Assembly (NCBI GenBank): GCA_964419545.1
Contig: CAYQQU010000002.1
Span: 105,413 to 169,412, forward strand
Length of the DNA stretch: 64,000 nt
Reading direction: 5' to 3'
Origin: CAYQQU01 sp964419545
GTDB taxonomy: Bacteria > Bacteroidota > Bacteroidia > Chitinophagales > Saprospiraceae
This document shows, one piece after another, positions 63,858 through 64,000 of the stretch. Position 1 is the first letter of the stretch, and each line of letters opens with the position of its first letter. The position numbers were made by a program, and so were the translations under genes. The notes below the pieces were generated by a model. That model was not told the origin of the DNA and searched no databases. It worked only from the letters and a program-made list of their open reading frames with translations.

Positions 63858-64000
63858 CCTCGCTTAGGTTTACTCCAAAGTGAAAAATGCCTGGCAAGAT
63901 CAGAGCTTGTTTGGAGGTAGTGCTTTTGAAGCGAAAAACTCAGATCTTGGGTTCTCCCGAAGGGATTTTTCCGGCTCATAGCAGCGCTACGGGTCGGAAA
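63858..64000. other. Right-edge region with a copy of the hairpin-end motif
   Basis: Upstream of the AraC-family gene. GAGCTTGTTTGGA at 63904-63916 differs by one base from GAGCATGTTTGGA at the hairpin end (62798). A leftward frame starting near 63979 (MSRKNPFGRTQDLSFSL...) is open for ~50 codons and overlaps the AraC start; it looks like repeat-derived sequence rather than a gene. No promoter is certain. Confidence 0.3.

Noticed and set aside
1..64000. tRNA, rRNA or prophage genes
   Set aside because: No tRNA-like T-loop/acceptor combination, rRNA segment, integrase or phage structural gene was noticed in the intergenic regions.

Overview
The window reads as a GC-rich chromosome segment from a Bacteroidota bacterium, most likely of the Saprospiria (Lewinella/Haliscomenobacter-like). 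The evidence is the type IX secretion system (T9SS) signature: several secreted proteins end in a type A sorting domain (YPNPA/FPNPT start, basic end), two end in the CHU_C 'gliding motility-associated C-terminal' domain (YIPNAxTPNxDGxND), and a PorP/SprF-type outer-membrane protein is present. Further support comes from TAnnTTTG promoter -7 elements, scarce Shine-Dalgarno sites and GluQ/PurS-type housekeeping genes. Taxonomy is inference; no rRNA or tRNA gene was seen.

Layout. 1-5066: an unrecognised gene cut by the left edge, a T9SS cargo with a Kazal-like module, a CBS protein, and a leftward housekeeping group (pssA-purS-rsmI). 5418-10201: a SprB-repeat adhesin whose stop overlaps lptC, followed by a CNNM/HlyC-type CBS membrane protein. 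10242-12746: three leftward genes of unknown function (membrane protein, lipoprotein, TPR protein). 12865-18809: a rightward run of single-chain 5-oxoprolinase/hydantoinase, an MpaB-like oxygenase and a PLP-dependent serine/threonine dehydratase or racemase. 19151-21810: leftward NlpC/P60 lipoprotein and transglutaminase-like protein overlapping by 4 bases. 21947-22954: a secreted beta-helix protein.

23570-37675 is the most striking part: PorP/SprF-like protein, OmpA/PD40 lattice protein and a 3363-residue CHU_C adhesin in one tight rightward unit, ending at a strong terminator. This resembles the sprB-sprF arrangement of gliding bacteria and probably forms one cell-surface display system. 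A frameshifted VCBS-type cargo remnant follows, then a PGRP-type amidase cargo, an Ig-like lipoprotein, a small secreted protein, a DUF1232-like protein, a SulP anion transporter and a CPA-type antiporter with a C-terminal RCK region.

47666-64000: prfC, a GH130-type phosphorylase, an M48 lipoprotein peptidase, a GluQ-type tRNA-modifying enzyme, a large GH13 amylase cargo, a histidine-kinase remnant, a small membrane protein, a 1619-residue CUB/PKD T9SS cargo and an AraC-family regulator. Intergenic spaces here and elsewhere carry inverted-repeat elements sharing a TTAACCCGGATTA-like end, plus a nested 146-base hairpin beside the AraC gene.

No CRISPR array, prophage, intact transposase or antibiotic-resistance gene was found. 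Most of the window is secreted/surface protein machinery interleaved with ordinary housekeeping genes.
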